Shown here piece after piece: positions 60,382-64,000 of a stretch of DNA of 64,000 nucleotides. Location of the stretch: contig NW_022167418.1 of assembly GCF_008728515.1 (NCBI RefSeq), positions 1-64,000 of the forward strand, in the 5' to 3' direction. The notes under the pieces are model-generated. The model saw only the letters and a program-made list of their open reading frames with translations. It did not search any database and was not told the origin of the DNA. The stretch is from Papio anubis. Its lineage: Eukaryota; Chordata; Mammalia; Primates; Cercopithecidae. Numbering within the stretch: the stretch's first letter is position 1; each line of letters begins with the position of its first letter. The position numbers were made by a program, and so were the translations under genes.

Positions 60382-62454
60382 GGTTAACATAAAAAGTTTT
60401 AGTGCTTCAAATGATCAGCTTTAGTTATCTGGAAAATTTAATTATGGGCCACAGTTCACTCCCTGGTAAGGCTGGATAAACAAGTTGTTGATTTATAGAA
60501 ATTCCAGCATTTTCATAATTTATGTCCTTTAACGGAGACAGCTCCAAGAGTTGCTTCATTCACCCCTCTACCCTCCACAAAGCTATTCCAAATAAATATA
60601 CAAACTTTGGGTTTGCTTTACAAATACATGTTCAAGACAAGTTCCTTAGCTCTCTGCTTGAAACTTAATTGAATATCCAAGTCCTTCATATAAAGATAGA
60701 ATTTCTGGAACTCCCACTTTGAAATTTGATATATCACTAAAAAAACAGAAAACAGATACATGTGAGGCAACCACAAAAAGGAGCCAGTTTCATTTTTCCT
60801 TCAATAAACAGGACTTTAGCTCTAAACTAGAATATAGGTTTCTACTTTCTGAAATTTTAGAGCACCTCACAGAGGTTGGAAGTGATTTTTGTGGGGTGAA
60901 TGCATGGTAATAGAGTAGGTTTTGTTTACTTTCTCCTTTGCCTGTCCACCTCCTAAGAGAGGAGTAGGTTGGGAGAACACAGAATTATCATCTGATCAAT
61001 ATTTACTTGAGGTATTGCTTTTGAGTCCTAAATTCCAAGCATTCAAAAGGTTTGGCTTTTCTACCTGACGTTATTGACCAACAATATTTATGGCAAGAGG
61101 GTTTTTACCCCAGCCTTTGATAATCATTTAAACTATTTGAAAATGAAGTTTTCTTCTATTTGATACAAATGTGGCTTTACCACATTTCTCTTAAATTGAA
61201 CAAACCAAGCTATTACCAACTCTCCAGAATGAGAATTCATATTTCCCCCCTTATTTTTCTGTTGAGTCATGTTTATAATCTAAAGCCCAAATTGTGCTTT
61301 AAAAAATGATGTAACTCACTCCTTGGAACCTGATTACCTAAAGCAACTTAAGTCTTTGATTTAATTCACTAGCTAGTGTTAATAACAAGTTGGTGATTTG
61401 TAGTCTGTATCTTGTGTATTTTATTAAAATAAAATCCCTAACCAGAACTTAAACTGAGTTTGTAAGAAAAAATAGCCAGATATTACATTTTTAAAATTGT
61501 CTCTGGCTCAAGGTGGCTGACAATACTTAAAATACTCATACTCATTCATGTGAAACAAAATCCCTTTGTTCATCAAGTTCTTATAAAATTATTATTTTCA
61601 TTTTCATTTTAAAACTCAATCTCCCCTCTTAACTGGCAGAGTTTATAAAAGGAATAAACTATCAATTTACTCATCAAAGTTTAGAATAGCTTCAAGTGTA
61701 AGCCATCTAAAAATAAAATAAAATGTCTTTCTCTTTTCTAAGAGCAAAATTTAAATACTTGGTATATCCTTTATTTTACTATGCCTTCCCAATATTTTTA
61801 TGCTTATACTCTATTACTTAAGTTTTAAATGCATTTTTAAAAATCTGAAATTGGTTCCTTTATGGAATCCCTGGGGGCCAAGTAGAGGAGTTATTAGGTT
61901 ATTTTAGGTATTTGATATATGATAGCATCAAAGGGAATTAAGCAGAGATTCACTGATCAGAAATATTCTAACTGTAAAAAGGCAATCACAGACTTTTAGA
62001 CAGAGGTAGGTTACTAATAGTCATTGACCTTTAGTGACCTCTGGGCTTATACAGAGAGTGACTAGCTTTTTTCTATGGGTTGAAACCATGTGTATGGATC
62101 AAAACGCTGCATGTTGCTGAAAGTATTTTTCTGTAAGCAAAAATGATAAACAAAACAAAACAAAACACAGAATAACCCAAAACTAGAATGAAAGGGGGAA
62201 AAAAAGTCTAACCAAAACAAAATGAGAGGGAGAATTTAAGAATTTAGATGGGAAAGTAACTTTGTCGGTAACTTTGTTGGATGGATGAATAAGGTAATAT
62301 GTAAACTCTTAAGCCCCTAAACTTCTAAAATTAGAAGGCTGCACGTGACAAAGTAAAATACAGTTCTGTGTGTGTTGGCTGTCTGATATCCCTAGGTGGC
62401 ATATCAAGTTCTATAGAGTAAATTAAACTTTTCTTCTTATTCAAGGCAGTGTTG

Positions 62455-62605
62455 TTCATAGTACTTTCTGTGACGATGGAAATGTTTGACGTTTGCATTG
62501 TCCAATAGTCACATATGGTTGATGAGCACTTATACTTAATTTTATTAATTTAAATAACCACACATGGCTAGTGGCTACCCAACTGGACAGTGCAGGTCTA
62601 GAATG
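62455..62605 (+). mobile_element. MER-type DNA transposon fragment
   Basis: TTGTCCAATAGTCACATATG, then an AT-rich middle, then CCACACATGGCTAGTGGCTA, GGACAGTGCAGGTCTAGA. This is the palindromic pattern of a common hAT-like MER element. Subfamily not assigned. Confidence 0.5.
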
Positions 62606-64000
62606 ATGACAAACATCATAAATACCTGTGTGCGCATACTTATATCTCTTTGAATTTTCCTCTAAATAATATATATTGCATTTTGGGTAATGTTGTAAAA
62701 GTATCATTGACTGTATCACATACTAATTCTCGATCTATTAAACACTGTTAAGTTTTTACTTGGAGATGCTACCAAGGTTATAAGAATAGTGGGGGAAAGC
62801 AAATAGTTTAAACTGTCTTTTATGGGCTAGTTCCACAAAACTGAGCTTAAAAGTAAGAACAAATCGTTCATCTCTTAAAACAACAGATTCAGAACCCCTA
62901 TGAGGGTACTGTGATTTGTCTTTTTCCATAATCTAATTTTTTACTTAGGTGGGTCTTCCTGCACCATTTGCCTTTTATAATCCCTAACACTCAGGAAGCT
63001 TCTCTCTTATTTGCTCCAGGGTGAATATGACTTTTCCTTTCCTAACAGTGCTCTCTGAGATATGCAAGCCAAAGACAAAGTGAGCTGGGCCAACAGTAGG
63101 GATAAATGAGAGTGAGTAAGTACAAAGGACAGACTACTGATAGGCTCATCCTAATCCACTGCATGGAACAGGTTTCTCTGTGTGCATCACATTCCCCCTT
63201 AAAAGCACGTTATTAAGGCCACCATGTACCGCTAAGCACATACATGCTACACAGTTCTTAGAGGGACCACACTGGCCAGTGCATATCCTACTCAACCATA
63301 TGCTGTGGTTTGCTCTCTATAATCAATTAATTTTTCTCATTCTCTCCTATAGAAATCACCCATTGTGTAGATCATTTATTTTTGTTAGCCTTGTTTGCAA
63401 TTATTTGAATTCATGTAGTAGAGAAATAAGAACTGCATAGGTACAGTGTGTGATTATACACTGGTTCTATACAAATAAAATATTTAGAGTTTTAAATGTC
63501 TTCCACACAATGCAAAAATGACTACTAGCTATGGAATTGTTAGTTTAATTCAGTACTTAGCCACTCCTTTTAGATCATGTTCAAGTCTTTCCCGGAAGAT
63601 ATGGAAAGAAGATATGGCCAATTCCGTCCAAACTCTAGAGCATGCAACTCTAAGTCATGGCAGCAAATGAGATCTTACCATAGGACAATGTTGATTTTTT
63701 TTCTAAAACATGTAATTCCCATATAGTTTTTAAAAATCTGCTTCCATCTAATCGACTATTGGAGATCTAGAAGAAAAGTAGTGAGCAATCAATGGATTGT
63801 TTTCTCTGTAATGGTGAGAACTGAAACTAACACACATACTGTCCCAAGTTGGGTTTTCCGGAAAGTGGACCTAGAGACAGAGATCAGCGTGTAGGACGCT
63901 TACTTGAGTGCTCTTGGAATCAACACCTGTGGTTTCAAGGGACTAAAGTAACATCGGGCAGACAGAAAAGTTGAACTGTGATAACAGTTCCAATGGATGT

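Larger units (their letters stand above)
55516..64000 (-). other. FAM227B: FAM227B intron, mostly unique sequence
   Basis: Beyond the nested L1 block the sequence is AT-rich and unique apart from Alus at 57279-57570 and 60084-60381, an LTR-like block (58525-58941) and a MER-like fragment (62455-62605). 59065-60083, 60382-62450 and 62610-64000 show no gene I can support. A good-looking - strand splice donor at 55580-55575 was tested, and all three frames of the candidate exon behind it close quickly. FGF7, known to lie inside a FAM227B intron in human, was not seen and is presumably further to the right. Confidence 0.6.

Noticed and set aside
1..64000. CRISPR-like, operon or bacterial system
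   Set aside because: All regular repeats are microsatellites or transposons, and genes are intron-split vertebrate genes.

Overview
The window is nuclear DNA of a primate, most likely an Old World monkey. Three exons on the + strand encode the C-terminal part of GALK2 (N-acetylgalactosamine kinase), close to the human protein as I remember it but with several substitutions. The rest is dense in primate Alu and L1 repeats. Two young AluY copies (33656-33966 and 54250-54470) carry bases I associate with the cercopithecid AluYR group rather than with human AluY. There are no prokaryotic genes, operons or CRISPR arrays. Nearly all long open frames in the window are L1 remnants or chance frames.

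Layout. 1-1345 is the end of an upstream GALK2 intron. GALK2 coding pieces lie at 1346-1556, 28189-28390 and 36255-36462 (the last ending in the stop codon), and their splice phases match exactly. The 26.6 kb intron between the first two holds two large antisense L1 copies (5111-10045 and 18336-20165), a short sense L1 3' end (25805-26640), a MaLR LTR, several Alus, and older MER5, MIR and L2 pieces. The 7.9 kb intron before the last exon holds one young AluY.

On the - strand, four short exons (43771-43686, 42565-42491, 40134-40065, 36969-36871) join in phase into a lysine/glutamate-rich C-terminus ending in a serine run and an acidic tail. I assign these to FAM227B from its known position tail-to-tail with GALK2 and from the predicted peptide. 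The two stop codons are 408 bp apart, and the poly(A) hexamers on the two strands predict overlapping 3' UTRs.

44964-55515 lies inside a FAM227B intron. It is an old antisense L1 split by a nearly complete L1PA-type element (45788-52356), with further Alu insertions. That inner L1 holds the most unusual structure here: about 160 bp of ORF2-derived sequence sits inside its 5' UTR. The same UTR keeps an intact antisense ORF0-like frame. 55516-64000 is FAM227B intron with two Alus, an LTR-like block and a MER fragment. I found no further exon in it.

I found no convincing undescribed biological system. The observations worth checking are structural: the L1 5' UTR chimera, the GALK2/FAM227B 3' overlap, a 110 bp local tandem duplication, and an inverted repeat near 38.7 kb.
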